Assembly (NCBI GenBank): GCA_029255685.2
Contig: CM055315.2
Location: 76,785,681-76,849,680, forward strand
Length of the DNA: 64,000 bases
Direction of reading: 5' to 3'
Source of the DNA: Silene conica
Lineage: Eukaryota > Streptophyta > Magnoliopsida > Caryophyllales > Caryophyllaceae
Made by a program: the position numbers and the translations under genes. Shown here piece by piece: positions 35,268 to 46,545 of the stretch; within the stretch, counting starts at the first letter, position 1, and each line of letters begins with the position of its first letter. Under the pieces are notes generated by a model. It worked only from the letters and a program-made list of their open reading frames with translations. It made no database searches and was not told where the DNA came from.

Positions 35268-35512
35268 TATTGTCCTTACATGAAAGTCTATATTGCTTAA
35301 ACAAAACAAATTTTTGTTTAAAACGGATAGTTTAGTCTTGAATTTAAATCGAGTCAAATAGAATAAATAACACAAAAGTATAAATAATGCTTTGGAGCTA
35401 GCAAAATGCTTGTCCCATCCATTCATGTTGGGTGTTAGTTGACATGCTTACTCTTATGAAGGATATGTCCTTCTTTGAGGTGAGACCAACCAGTTAAATA
35501 AAAGTGAGGTGA

Positions 35513-35521
35513 TTACTTTAT
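35513..35521 (+). repeat. 9-bp target-site duplication of the large MULE (left)
   Basis: TTACTTTAT, repeated exactly at 45600-45608. Confidence 0.85.
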
Positions 35522-35583
35522 GGGCAATTCTCATTTGTGACGGACCAACCCGTCGCAAGCTTACGACGGGCCGAATACATACC
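35522..35583 (+). repeat. Left terminal inverted repeat of the MULE
   Basis: It begins GGGCAATTCTCATTTGTGAC and continues through CCCGTCGCAAGCTTACGACG. Compare the complement of 45538-45599. Confidence 0.8.
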
Positions 35584-36156
35584 AGTTTGCATCTAAACGG
35601 GTGGGGCAGCTATTAATGGGGGGTATGACAGGGGGAACAACAAAGTACAAGCACTGTTCATGGCACTGTTCATGTATTTGTACTTTGCCATACTTAATAC
35701 TAATAATTGGGTATTAAATTGAGAACAAAATCCACACCAAAATTTCTGCCGCCATTTTGCCTTTGAAATTGGCTGGAAATTGTTTGCAATTCTCATCACC
35801 ACATTCACCATCTTGCTTCATTATTCACCATCTTCATTCTTCACCATCTTCACCTTCACCATCTTCACAACTAATAAATAAAATTCTGAGTATTAAAGAG
35901 CTTGTACACGGAAAACACTAAACCCATATCTAATAAATTGCTTACCTCACAAGAAAACATCATAGAACAGTTAGTAACGGAGATTTCAAAATGACCGACG
36001 CTATTGATTGCGATGTAGTTACGGACGGGGATATGGCGGCTGAGATTGATGACCACACGAGCGATTGTGATGTAGTTAGTAACGGAGATATGGATGGTGT
36101 GCTTGATGACAACAACATAAATCAAGCGTCTTCGTCGGTAAATGGTGGAATCAAAG

Positions 36157-36683
36157 GTAAGCAAATGTTTTTAACCGTAAACTTCTGCTTCATTTGTCGT
36201 GTTTTTTTTGTTTTTGTTTGTGTTTTTGGCAAGCTGTTCTTATACATGAACAAAAAAAATTGAAGAAATGTTTGAATAAGAAAATCATGGTTGTTTGTAA
36301 AAAAATATTATCTATTAGGATAATATGGTGTTCTTGTTTTTTCTGTTTAACACAAATATAACACAACACTACTAATGATCTAAGTGATGAACGCGAATAC
36401 ATTAGTTATGAAGAACAGCTTAGGGATGGGTTTTTAGAATGACCTATGTTTTTAGATTAATGTTGCCTTTTTTGTGATTTTTGTATCCCTGGCAGAAACT
36501 ACAAAATGTTGGGGATGTGTCCAACGTATGCATGACCTCCTGTTGCCTTTTTTATAATTTATGTATCCATGTCGGGGGGGATGTTTTCAATTTATGTATC
36601 CATGCCTGATATTGTTGCCTTTTTTGGCATTTATGTCCCCCTGGCAGAAAGGATGATTTTTGTGAATGTGATGTTAATGTGCA
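36157..36683 (+). other. Intron 1 of the FAR1-type gene
   Basis: GTAAGC at 36157 to TGCAG at 36683. It holds dispersed copies of a motif like 'GTTGCCTTTTTTGGCATTTA...CCCTGGCAG', which in opposite orientation makes up the tandem array of intron 2. Confidence 0.65.
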
Positions 36684-37674
36684 GACTATTCAACGACTTT
36701 GCTAGGAAGGGAAGGTGATAAGTGGGAAGACTTGTATGACATATACTGCAAGCACTCGCAAGCGGTGGGGTTTAGTGTTAGGAAGGCGACCTCTCGTAGG
36801 GTTGATGGCCCAGGGACGCCACTCGTGGAGAGGTACTTTGTCTGCTCCTCCGAAGGAGTCCATGGGAACCGGTCGCGCCGAGTTGAGGAGGGGTTACCTC
36901 ACGTTCAGCAGAACCATACTAGAAGGGCGGCAGTTACCCGATGCCAATGCAAGGCTGGACTAGCGCGAATGTGAAGGAGGGGGGGAAATGGGTAGTGGTT
37001 CATCATATAACAATGCATAACCATGAGCTTACTCCCACCCAATGGCAGCAACACCATCGGCCGGAGAGGAGGATTGGCGATGGGAGGCAGAAGTTATAAG
37101 GGCTTTGACGGAAGACCACGTTGCCCCTACACTTCAGTTTAAGGTCGTTGATGCCGGAGCCGGGGGGGATGCTTTGGTGGGGCACACGGTGCGAGACCAT
37201 ATAAATTTCGTTTACAGGCTGAAGGTCAAAGCAGTTGATCTGACGGCGGGGATGCTGCAACTCTTATAAACATCCTAACAAAACGCCAATCTGAGGAACC
37301 GGGGTTTTTCTTCCGCGTCCGTTTTAATAAGGAGGGGCGTCTTCATCACCTATTCTGGTGCGACACTATGATGAAGGAGGACTACCGTCTTTACCATGAC
37401 GTACTGAAATTTGATACCACGTATCGCACTAACAGATACAATCTGGTTTGCGGGGCGCTTGTGGGTATAAACAATCACTAGTCGAATGTCATGTTCGGTT
37501 GCGTCTTCTTGTCGGATGAGCAGGAGGAGTCATTCGAATGGTTGTTCAACGTCTTTAATGAAGCTATGGGGGATGACGTACGCCCCATATCCATATTCAC
37601 TGACCAAGACAAAGCCATGTCAAACGCTATTGAAAAGGTAATTTCTGGAATACACTTACTGTTTAGTGTTTTGC

Positions 37675-38180
37675 CGATTTCTGCCAGGGTCACATAAATA
37701 CGAAATATGACAACATTTTTTTTTTGGCTTAATTTTCTGCCAGGCTCACATAAATAAAAAATATGGCAACATTTTGTTTTTTGGCTTAATTTCCTGCTAG
37801 GGTCACATAAATAAAAAATATGGCAACATTTTGTTTTTGGCTGAATTTTCTGCCAGGGTCACATAAATAAGAAATATGGCAACATTTTGTTTTTGGCTGA
37901 ATTTTCTGCCAGGGTCACATAAAGACGTAATATGGCAACATTTTGTTTTTCGCTGAATTTTCTGCCAGGGTCACATAAATGAGAAGTATGGCAACATTTT
38001 GTTTTTCGCTGAATTTTCTGCCAGGGTGACATAAATAAGAAAGATGTGTCACATAAATAAGAAATATGGCAACATATTGTTTTTTCGCTGAATTTTCTGC
38101 CAGGGTCACATAAATAAGAAAGATGGCAACATTTAATTTTCCGCCAGGGTCACATAAATAAGAAAGATGACAACTTTTTT
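37675..38180 (+). repeat. Minisatellite (~58 bp period) in intron 2 of the FAR1-type gene
   Basis: Eight to nine units of 'TGCCAGGGTCACATAAATAA', 'GAAATATGGCAACATTTTG' and 'TTTTTGGCTGAATTTTC'. They fill nearly the whole 579-bp intron (37638-38216). Units differ by single bases and small indels, so the array is young. Confidence 0.85.
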
Positions 38181-39221
38181 AGTCTGATGTGGTTACATTG
38201 ACATCTGTTTCTGCAGGTGTACCCAGAAAGTAGGCATAGGCTTTGTTAGTGGCATATCCAACAGAACGCCATATCTCATTTTGGCTCTTTAAAGCATGAC
38301 ATGGTGTTCCAACAAATGTTCAACAAATGCCTTAGTGGATGTTACAATGAAGAAGAATTTGAAGAGGCTTGGCAGACGATGACGTCAAAGTATAACATTA
38401 GCGACAACGATTGGTTTAAAAGATTGTACGGGCTACGTCATAAATGGTGTACGGCCCTCAACAACATTCATTTCTCGGCCGGGATTCTATCATCCCAAAG
38501 GAGCGAAAGCACCAACCATGCCATGGGTATACATGCTTCGAAGAAAACGTCGCTTACAGAATTCTCCGGGTTATTTGAGGACGTTGCCCGTAGATGGAGA
38601 GGGGAGGAAGAGCGCAAAGAATTCAATTGCATCAGGTCTTCCCCAACATCAGTATTCCCGCTTGTCGATCTTTTGCAGCATGCGTCCCAGATATACACCC
38701 TGCAATTGTTCCGCGTATTCGAGAAAGAGTTCGGGTTAGCCATGGGTACGAGGGCAGCAATTGTCCATTCGGAAGACTCGACGTTTGTGTACAAAGTGGT
38801 CACATGGGGCAGTGAGGGCGACGGCCACCATGTTACGTTTGATTGTTCTACGCTGATGACGGATTGCACCTGTAGGAAGTACCAAGTGATGGATATCCTA
38901 TGTTGTCACGTCATACGGGTGCTCCATATGCATTCAGTACCGCAAATCCCAGACCGTTACATTCTGCGTAGGGAAGTTGTCGACAAGTCGGTTGCTGGCG
39001 CTGTCGCTGAAGTTGAGGAAATACTTCGTCAAATTTCCCTGGTGTCTGATCCCAATGGCGTGCCGGTCGAGCAACCTGCAATACTAGACCATATCCGCGC
39101 CACTACGAAAGGGAGGGTCAAAAGGAAGGGCAAGAACTTTGGGAAGAAAAAGAGAACAAAAAAAATGGTCCCCCCTGAAACCGAGATTGATGCCTACACC
39201 CCAATCCCGAGGCTCCTGTGA

Positions 39222-39840
39222 GTCGGGGCAAGTTTTCAAATTCCTTTTTTCTCTGCCATTTTTTGGGGGGTTTATGCAAATTTGGTCATATAATATGTCA
39301 TGTGGCTAAGCATGTGGTCTACATGACATAGTATATGTACATGGTGACATAGTTGACCGTCTTTTGTGTTTGTTTTTGCGTCGGCCTCTAATCATGTCAC
39401 TTCTTTGTGTAATACTGATATTATGTTGCTCTTTTTGGGATTTATGTCTCCCTGATAGAAAGGATCACCTTTTGTGAATGTGATGTTTCCAACTCTTTTT
39501 AGATTAATGATTTCTTTTTGATTATGGATTATAGTATATGTACATGGTGACATAGTTGCCAACTTTCGCATTTATGTGTCCCTGGCCAAAAATTCAGCAT
39601 AAAACTATTATGTTGCCAACTTTCGCATTTATGTGTCCCTGGCAATCAGACGGAACTATGGAAAATCTGGTCTTATTTACCGTTTCTGTTTGTCTCCTTA
39701 ATACACGGCATACGAAACTACATATCTTATATAAAATGCGAAACTTGCGCAAATAAAAGAACACACCCACGTAAAAAGGTAATGTGCATAACGGATTCAA
39801 AGCGAAGTTTTAGCGAATACTTTTAATATAACAGCTCTGA
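39222..39840. other. Spacer between the two MULE genes
   Basis: Non-coding. It contains two close copies of 'GTTGCCAACTTTCGCATTTA' followed by 'TGTGTCCCTGGC' (about 39558 and 39612) and weaker ones near 39424. These are the inverse complement of the intron-2 minisatellite unit. Confidence 0.6.
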
Positions 39841-40911
39841 ATGGTCACTGCCTTCCCCGGCTATCCAAAAACTTGCCGGACCATTCAGTTTCGTCCCATA
39901 CTGCCCCACACAGGGGGGGACGGTACAATAAGCCAAAATACGGCCTGTCCACAAAATGTTCATACCTGGCCATACACGCGGCCCCTAAAATATACAATTC
40001 CAAGGCCACATAGGACCTGATAACAACGGCCACATACGGCCAACCACAGTTCCGGAGATAAAACAACTTTTTTTTACAAGGCCCTATACTGGCCGACAAA
40101 AAAACGTCACCAAACATCGAAACACTATCTCACTTCCCCCTCCCCCCTGCTGACTTCCTCCCCCTTCCGCGCCCAGTCTGCTGCGAGGGAGCCTGATGCG
40201 AGGGAGTGCCAATGTCATCCAGCCCAAGGGAAAAGGAGGGGGCCTGCACCATTTCAACTTCGATAAGCTCGTCCAACTTCTCACCGACTGCATTCCACGC
40301 TGCGACGAAGCCTGGGCTGCCTAACGCCTGGGTAAACGACCCCGGGGACTGCGAACCATCCCCCTGGCAGCTGGAATGAGACCCGGAATTTGCTGGCAGA
40401 CCACCCCCCTCTTCATTTGCTAGCTCCTTCAGTAGCCGTTTGTGGAGGGTCGACACCATTGTCAGATTTCTTCTGGTCGTCATCCATTTCCGCACACGCA
40501 GCTACCGAAAGAAAAACAAAGGGGTTAGAACGCAGGTGTAAAACCGAAAAAATGCAAAACACAAAGGGGTCTCATAGAAGGGTACTTACGTCATAGAAGC
40601 TTGCTTCAAGCTCTTCGTCTGTTGGTACGCCGTCAGGTAGGGGGAGGACAACATAACGTAGCAGTGGCTGCTCTGAAGCTGGATCGGGCTCATTTGCCCG
40701 CCTGTACAGCACCTTCTGTAGTGGCCCTGATATGGGATACACGTCCAAAACCCAAATGCCAATCCCAAAAGCGCGATGGAACGGGAACGCAGCCATTTCT
40801 TCCGCTATTCGGTTTTTCAACCGCTCGTACGTCCAATGGCGAATGAGGGGCAGACTCCGTCGTTCAGGCACTCCCTTCCACGTCAGCCGGTGAAAGTACA
40901 TCAGTTGTAGG

Positions 40912-41410
40912 TAGGGGTGTGCAAAATCCGGTCCGGACCGGAAAAATGGACCGGACCGGACCGGAATCTATCGGACCGGAACCGGAATTAAAAAATCCGG
41001 TCCGGTCTCAGGTCCACCATTTTTTAAGATTCCGGGTTCCGGTCCGGTCCGGTCCAGGACCGGTTTTTTTCCGGTCCGGACCGGTTTGGACCGGAATTTA
41101 TGTTTTTATATTTTTTTCCTCAAAAATATATTAAAATCCGGTCCAAACCGGTCTAACCGGTCCAACCGGTCCATAATATTCAAATTCCGGTCCATAATTT
41201 TACCAATCCATAATTTTGTCGGTTTATAATATTCAAATTCCGGTCCAACCGGTCCGGTCCGGTCTTGGGCCGGAATTTTACCGGTCCGGTTCCGGTCCGA
41301 GTTTTTTATATTCCGGTCCGGTCCCGGTCCGTCATTTTTGTCAATTCCGGTTCCGGTCCAAACCGGTTCCGGTCCGGTCCGGTCCGGTTTTGGACCAGTG
41401 CACAGCCCTA
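40912..41410. mobile_element. hAT-type MITE (499 bp) inside exon 5 of the ULP1/DUF1985-type gene
   Basis: The ends TAGGGGTGTGCA and TGCACAGCCCTA are inverted repeats. The 8-bp flanks GTTGTAGG (40904-40911) and GTTGCAGG (41411-41418) match at 7 of 8 positions. TAGGG ends and an 8-bp duplication are typical of hAT. The interior is almost entirely iterations of CCGGTCCGGACCGG-like palindromes. Without the element and one flank copy, the gene reads straight through ('FLQLMYFHRL'). Confidence 0.85.
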
Positions 41411-42179
41411 GTTGCAGGAACAACAAACAACCCCCAATACTCTTTGAATCCAGTGACCTCCATGATTCAACGGCCTTGTTGAGCCGTTGAAGCACAAAGG
41501 AACACCAATCCAACTTCGATATGGACTCTACTTCTTCTACAGCAGCCACCAAACGGAAATCGATACACCTGTGGACCCTCGGTGCCAAGAAAGTCCCCAT
41601 AGCAAATAACACAAACAACTTCTTAAACAACGGCCCCCCATCAGTCAGGCCAACCAGTTCCTATCGCACTCGCTCTAGCGGCAACTCAGCTTTTGGGCCT
41701 AGCTTGAACCTCTCACGCCAGACTTGTGCCAAGATATGATCGTTCCTCGCCTCAACCGGCCTCTCCGTACAGGGCAACATAAAAGCATCGTAGACGTCTT
41801 CTTTGGTTATCACATAAGGGTGGTACCTTGACAGAAGGAACATTTGCGAGGCCGGATCGTACTTGCACAACAACCAGTCCACCATCCCATGATGGAAAGC
41901 GTGTGTCTTAAGGAGTAGGAGGCCGCCAAAGCCAATATCCTCAATATCGCGCTTCTGATTCTCAGACAGCACCGCAAGCAAATTGTACAAACGGGCTGGT
42001 GAGCCATGCCCTTCAACCTCTTTCTTCTTCCTGCAACCAGATTTTCAGACATAGAATGTATTAAACAGGAATGTAAACCACATAGAATGTATTAAACATG
42101 AATACTGGAATTAATATCAATGTATTCAGGTCTGAACATACGTCGGCAAAATAGGCAACAAAAATCCAGAACCAAATAT

Positions 42180-43280
42180 ACACTGAGTACTCATTAATGT
42201 ACCCAAATACAATTATAACTTAAATGTGAACATATGTAACAAAGACAGTTACTACATAAAATAACAAAGACAAAACTGTAATAACAAGACACTAAAAATT
42301 ATCAAATATGTAACCACTATAATAACTACCGTACATACAAAACAATACAAGTATAAATGGGGAACATAATTAGGTTTTCACATAATACAGATAATGGGGA
42401 ACAAAAACAAAAACAAAATATACCCTAAATGAACATTAATGTACCCAAATACAATTACAACTTAAATGTGAACATAATTACTACATAAAATGACAAAGAC
42501 AAAACTGTAATAAGACACTAAAAATTATCAAATATGTAACCACTATAATAACTAGTTTACATACACAACAATACAAGTACAAATATGAACATAATTAGGT
42601 TTTCACATAATACAGATAATGGGGAACAAAAATCAAAAACAAAATATACCACAAATAGTCATTAATGTACCCAATTACAATTACAACTTAAATGTGAACA
42701 TATTTTACTACATAAAATAACAAAGACAAAACTGTAATAACAAGGTACTAAAAATTATCAAATATGTAACCACTATAATAACTAATTTACATACACAACA
42801 ATACAAGTATAAATATGAACATATTTAGGTTTTCACATAATACAGATAATGGGGAACAAGAATCAAAAACAAATTATACCCAAAGTAGTCATTAATGTAC
42901 CCAATTACAATTACAACTTAAGTGTGAACATATTTTACTACATCAAATAACAAAGACAAAACTGTAATAATAAGGTACTAAAAATTATCAAATATGTAAC
43001 CACTATAATAACTAATTTACATACACAACAATACAACTATAAATATGAACATATTTAGGTTTTCACATAATACAGATAATGGGGAACAAAAATCAAAGAC
43101 AAAATATACCCTAAGTAGTCATTAATGTACCCAATTACAATTATAACTTAAATGTGAACATATTTTACTACATTAAATAACAAAGACAAAACTGTAATAA
43201 CAAGGTACTAAAATTTATCAAATATGTAACCACTATCAACATATTTAGGTTTTCACATAATACAGATAATGTACCCAGTA
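42180..43280. repeat. ~230-bp tandem repeat in intron 4 of the ULP1/DUF1985-type gene
   Basis: The anchor 'CATTAATGTACCCAA' recurs near 42193, 42434, 42660, 42891 and 43122, and 'ACTAAAAATTATCAAATATG' follows each time. There are about five copies with few differences, filling most of the 1340-bp intron (42031-43370). Confidence 0.85.
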
Positions 43281-44029
43281 TATGAAACAGAAATGTAATT
43301 TCAATGCTCATCATACAGAATGTAATTCAAATGCTAAACATTTCAGTATAAAACACTCACTTTATAACCTCAGAGCATTCAGCTATATCTGTCTTTCGCC
43401 TCTTCGAGGACTCCCCAGTAGTAGCAGGGCCTGTCACAGAAACCGGCAGATGTCACTAGTCTCACTACTACATACTTTTCACGTTTCAATAGAAGCTCTA
43501 TTAAAATAAACCTTATACCTTTCACGTTTGGCTCAGTAGTGACCATTGTCTTCACAGCTTCCTCAACATGATCTATGATGAACTAAACAAGATCTGTTAA
43601 AAAACGGTCATACAAAAACAGGAAGCAGAAAACATGCTTTCAATACAATAATGCAATTACGTGCCTTCTTCTGCTTCTTCATCACTGTTACCATCCTGTT
43701 CTTCTTCATCACCGCTACCATCTTCTTCGGCACCGTTACCATCTTCTTCGTCACCGCTACCTTCTTCTTCTTCTCCTTGTTCATCACCGTCACTATTACC
43801 ATCGTCTTCTTGTTCTTCGTACTCCTCTTCTTGTTCTTCTTCAACAGGATCAGCCTCTGCTTCCTTTGCTTTGCCCTTACCCTTGTGAGGACGTTTGAAT
43901 GTTACCTTCCTCTTACGCATGACCTTACCCTCTTCTAAGGTTTCCTCCGGAATAGCATTCTTCCCTCTGCCCTTTAAGGGGGCTTTCCTCTTACTTCCAG
44001 TTGCTGACAACAACACCAAAAAATGAAAT

Positions 44030-44990
44030 TAAATACACCAACATTTCAAATCAGAAACCCTTAAATACCTAACAAATGTCGTATAACCAAAAATACAAAA
44101 CAAAAACAAAATCCATAAAAGTACCAACATTTCAAACAACAAACAAAAACAAAAACAATTAAAACCTAAATATGTGAACTGGGTATAACCAAATAAACAA
44201 CAAACAAAAAACATTAAAAAACCCAACATTAAACAACAACATAAATGAAATTAAAAACCAACATTTTAAAACAGAAATCCTAAAATAAAAAAAAAAAATA
44301 AAAAACAAAAACAAAAACAAAATCCATAAAAATACCAACATTTTAAACAACAATCACAAAAAAAACCAATAAAACCCCAACATTAAACAACAACATAATG
44401 AAATTAAAAACCAACATTTTAAAACAGAAATCCTAAAATAACTATAAATGTCGGAAAAAACCATTAAAACCACAACATTAAACAACAACATAATGAAAAA
44501 AATAACAAACAAAAACGAAATCCATAAAAGTACCAACATTTCAAACAACAAACACAAAAAAAAAACCAATAAAACCCCAACATTAAACAACAACATAATG
44601 AAATTAAAAACCAACATTTTCAAATAGAAATCCTAAAATAACTATAAATGTCGAAAAAAAACCATTAAAACCCCAACATTAAACAACAACATAATGAAAT
44701 TAAAAACCAACATTTTAAAACATAAATCCTAAAATAACTATAAATGTCGTATAACAAAACTTAATAAACAAAAACAAAATACATAAAAACACCAACATAA
44801 AAACAGACACAAACCCTAAAAAAAAACCAAAAACCCAGACTTTAATAGAACCTAATGTCCAAAACATGCAAAAACAATAAAAAAACAAGCATGATGATAA
44901 TAAACAAATATGCAAAAACAATAAAAACCCCAACATTTAAAATATTATGATAACAAAACATGCAAAAAACGAAATCATTGTTAAAACAAA
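44030..44990. repeat. AT-rich irregular tandem repeat in intron 1 of the ULP1/DUF1985-type gene
   Basis: 'AACAACATAATGAAATTAAA' followed by 'AACCAACATTTTAAAACAG' and 'AAATCCTAAAATAACTATAA' recurs near 44235, 44390, 44592 and 44685 with variable spacing. It fills the 1.1-kb intron (44004-45140) with a unit unrelated to those in the other introns. Confidence 0.75.
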
Positions 44991-45537
44991 CATGCAAAAA
45001 ACGATTACTAATTATAAATTAACAACAATATCATGTCCAAAAACTAATAATATATTCAGGACACTAAACCCTAAACCCAAAAAAAACATGCACAAAAAAC
45101 GAACTTAATATTATAATAAGAATGAGGGGTGAAAGTATACCTTTATCAGCCTCTTCTGATTGGTCCCCTCCAGCATTTTTTCTTAATACTCGTCTTGTAG
45201 CTGCTTTCCTTGCCATGTTTCGTTTTTTTTTCGCTTTTTTTGGAATTGTTTGGAATATAAACGTACTTGTTTTTTTTTGGGTTTTTACAGAGAGAAGGGG
45301 AAGAGGAGGAGAGAAGGGGGAAGTAAAGAATGAGGGGTGAAAGTGAAGAGTTGGGGGGGTTAATCTGGAAAATGGGAGAGTTAATGGGGATGGGGAAATG
45401 TGTAGTTGGTTTGACGGGTTAGGGGAAGTGGGGGGGACAACTTGGACCTCTCTTCTCAAAGGTCCAATCAACATTAAATGCAAAATCAGCACAAGTACCT
45501 ACCCGTATTCCAAATACAACCCGTATTTACCCAATAC

Positions 45538-45599
45538 GATACGTACTTGGCCCGTCGCAACCTTAAGACGGGTAGTTCCGTCTTAAGGAAAACGGACAC
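45538..45599 (-). repeat. Right terminal inverted repeat of the MULE
   Basis: The reverse complement begins GTGTCCGTTTTCCTTAAGAC and continues through CCCGTCTTAAGGTTGCGACG, aligning without gaps to the left end. Confidence 0.8.
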
Positions 45600-45608
45600 T
45601 TACTTTAT

Positions 45609-46195
45609 AAATTTAGTAGCTTAGTATATACTCTTCTTATTGCCAATAATTAATCATAGAATGAAATATTTTCTAAATTTATAAAGAGAACTCGTTTTCC
45701 TTCTTACATGTGTACAATAGTCATTAGCTTATAATGCCTTATATTACATGTAATTTCACATTTACATTGTATTAGGCCCATAATTTTGACCTGGCTGAAT
45801 TTAAAGTAGTCATTTTTGTAGTTAGAGTAACACCTCAGGTTGAGGTTGACATACTTCAATACAGAGTTATCCCTTGCCAATTTTTTTTGGGTTGAGATTT
45901 TCTTTAAATTTATAGTGCCTCAAGAAAATTACTCTATTAATATTATACTTTATTTATAATACTCCGTCATCGCTTGGATTTGTAGGAGTAGGAACTTGCA
46001 AATTCCAACACCAATATAATATAGAGAAGAGAATAAAATGACTTAGTAAAATATGTTAGCTTATAATAATATCAACTCATTTACAACGAATTTATAATAT
46101 GCTAGGAATGATGATAACCTCACAACTTTTACTAAATACTCTGATTAAAAAAAACTATGTAAATTCACAACCATTCTATATTACTATTTATTAAA
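45609..46195. other. Intergenic, nothing recognised
   Basis: AT-rich DNA between the MULE and a Copia remnant; no supported feature. Confidence 0.45.
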
Positions 46196-46545
46196 TATAA
46201 ATATTCAAGTTTGATTTTCTTCACTCTTCCTCAAACTTGAATAATATTATTTTAGTTATCAAATTTCATTATACCAAGCTTAGCTTTGAATTTCTCGAAT
46301 AATTCAGCCTTTAATGGCTTTGTCGTTATATCAACAACTTGTTCTTCAGAACTGCAAAATTGGAGCTCAATTTCTTCCCCTTTCACAAGCTCTCTTGTAT
46401 AGTGATATTTGATATCAATGTGCTTACTCCATCCATGAAACACTGGATTCTTTGACAATGCAATGACTTATTTAATGTCACAAAATATCGTTGTTGGACT
46501 CTTCTGAGCTTGCTTGTTCTCCTCCAACATTCTACTCCTCTAATA
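46196..46545 (-). mobile_element. Copia fossil fragment (RNase H end of pol)
   Basis: On the minus strand there is a short piece matching the C-terminal end of Copia RNase H ('NPVFHGWSKHIDIKYHYTRE' and 'DITTKPLKAELFEKFKAKLG'), followed by a purine-rich stretch. No LTR or other domain is seen. It is old, heavily broken, and unrelated in sequence to the young Copia element that starts 430 bp away. Confidence 0.75.

Larger units (their letters stand above)
35991..39221 (+). pseudogene. FAR1/FRS-type MULE transposase, decayed
   Basis: Three exons can be traced: 35991-36156 (acidic N terminus), 36684-37637 and 38217-39221, joined by GT..AG introns with matching phase. Exon 2 has the FAR1 DNA-binding domain (AVGFSVRKATSRR, then RYFVCSSEG, then HHITMHNHELTP) and the start of the MULE transposase core ('DVLKFDTTYRTNRYNLVCG', 'FTDQDKAMSNAIEK'). 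Exon 3 has the rest of the core ('RHRLC.WHIQQN') and a SWIM zinc finger (CTCRKYQVMDILCCHVIRVL), then a basic tail. Damage: frameshifts near 36970, 37070 and 37255, and in-frame stops near 37479 and 38247. The last exon stays open for 306 codons. This is the transposase of the surrounding element, not a light-signalling FHY3/FAR1 gene. Confidence 0.88.
40130..45216 (-). pseudogene. MULE-borne gene of the plant ULP1/DUF1985-associated family, interrupted
   Basis: Six exons on the minus strand: 45216-45141, 44003-43665, 43572-43519, 43440-43371, 42030-40590 (split by a hAT element) and 40501-40130. Phases agree throughout if the second intron is GC..AG; leaving out the hAT insert and one duplication copy the reading length is 1845 nt (614 residues). 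Exon 1 is basic (MARKAATRRVLRKN); exon 2 is very acidic (Glu/Asp/Gly repeats after a Lys/Arg block); exon 5 has the family core 'DIGFGGLLLLKTHAFHH', 'VITKEDVYDAFMLPC', 'FKKLFVLFAMGTFLAP', 'KLDWCSFVLQRL' and 'MYFHRLTWKG'. Exon 6 ends in a Gly/Arg-rich tail. No ULP1 peptidase domain follows. An in-frame TAG at 41661-41663 and the insertion disable it. Function is unknown. Related genes travel in plant MULEs. Confidence 0.72.
35522..45599. mobile_element. Mutator-like element (MULE), 10.1 kb, with two genes
   Basis: Bounded by a perfect 9-bp duplication TTACTTTAT and by inverted ends that match at about 70-80% over ~60 bp after the outermost 13 bases. Shared blocks include GACGG, ACCCGTC and CGACGGGCC. 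Inside are a FAR1-type transposase gene on the plus strand (35991-39221, decayed) and a six-exon gene on the minus strand (45216-40130) of the plant family linked to ULP1/DUF1985 proteins. A hAT element (40912-41410) is nested in that second gene. The ends also match the small elements at 5379, 15199, 22502 and 26316. With a broken transposase it cannot now move by itself. Confidence 0.88.

Noticed and set aside
37675-38180. Regularly spaced repeats that could suggest a CRISPR array
   Set aside because: The units are contiguous variants of one 58-bp sequence with no unique spacers, and they sit in the intron of a plant transposase gene.
36699-39221. A functional FHY3/FAR1 light-signalling transcription factor
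   Set aside because: Several frameshifts and stops, and its position between MULE ends, show a decayed transposase.
41106-41482. Arg/Pro/Gly/Ser-rich repetitive proteins
   Set aside because: They are translations of CCGGTCC iterations in the hAT element.
43657-44019. A Glu/Asp-rich open frame as a separate small acidic protein, and Ser-rich or Phe-rich frames opposite it
   Set aside because: It is exon 2 of the six-exon gene; the other frames are shadows of its GAA/GAT codon repeats.
44029-44936. Phe/Leu/Cys-rich minus-strand frames resembling transmembrane proteins
   Set aside because: They are translations of the AT-rich intron repeat of the MULE-borne gene.
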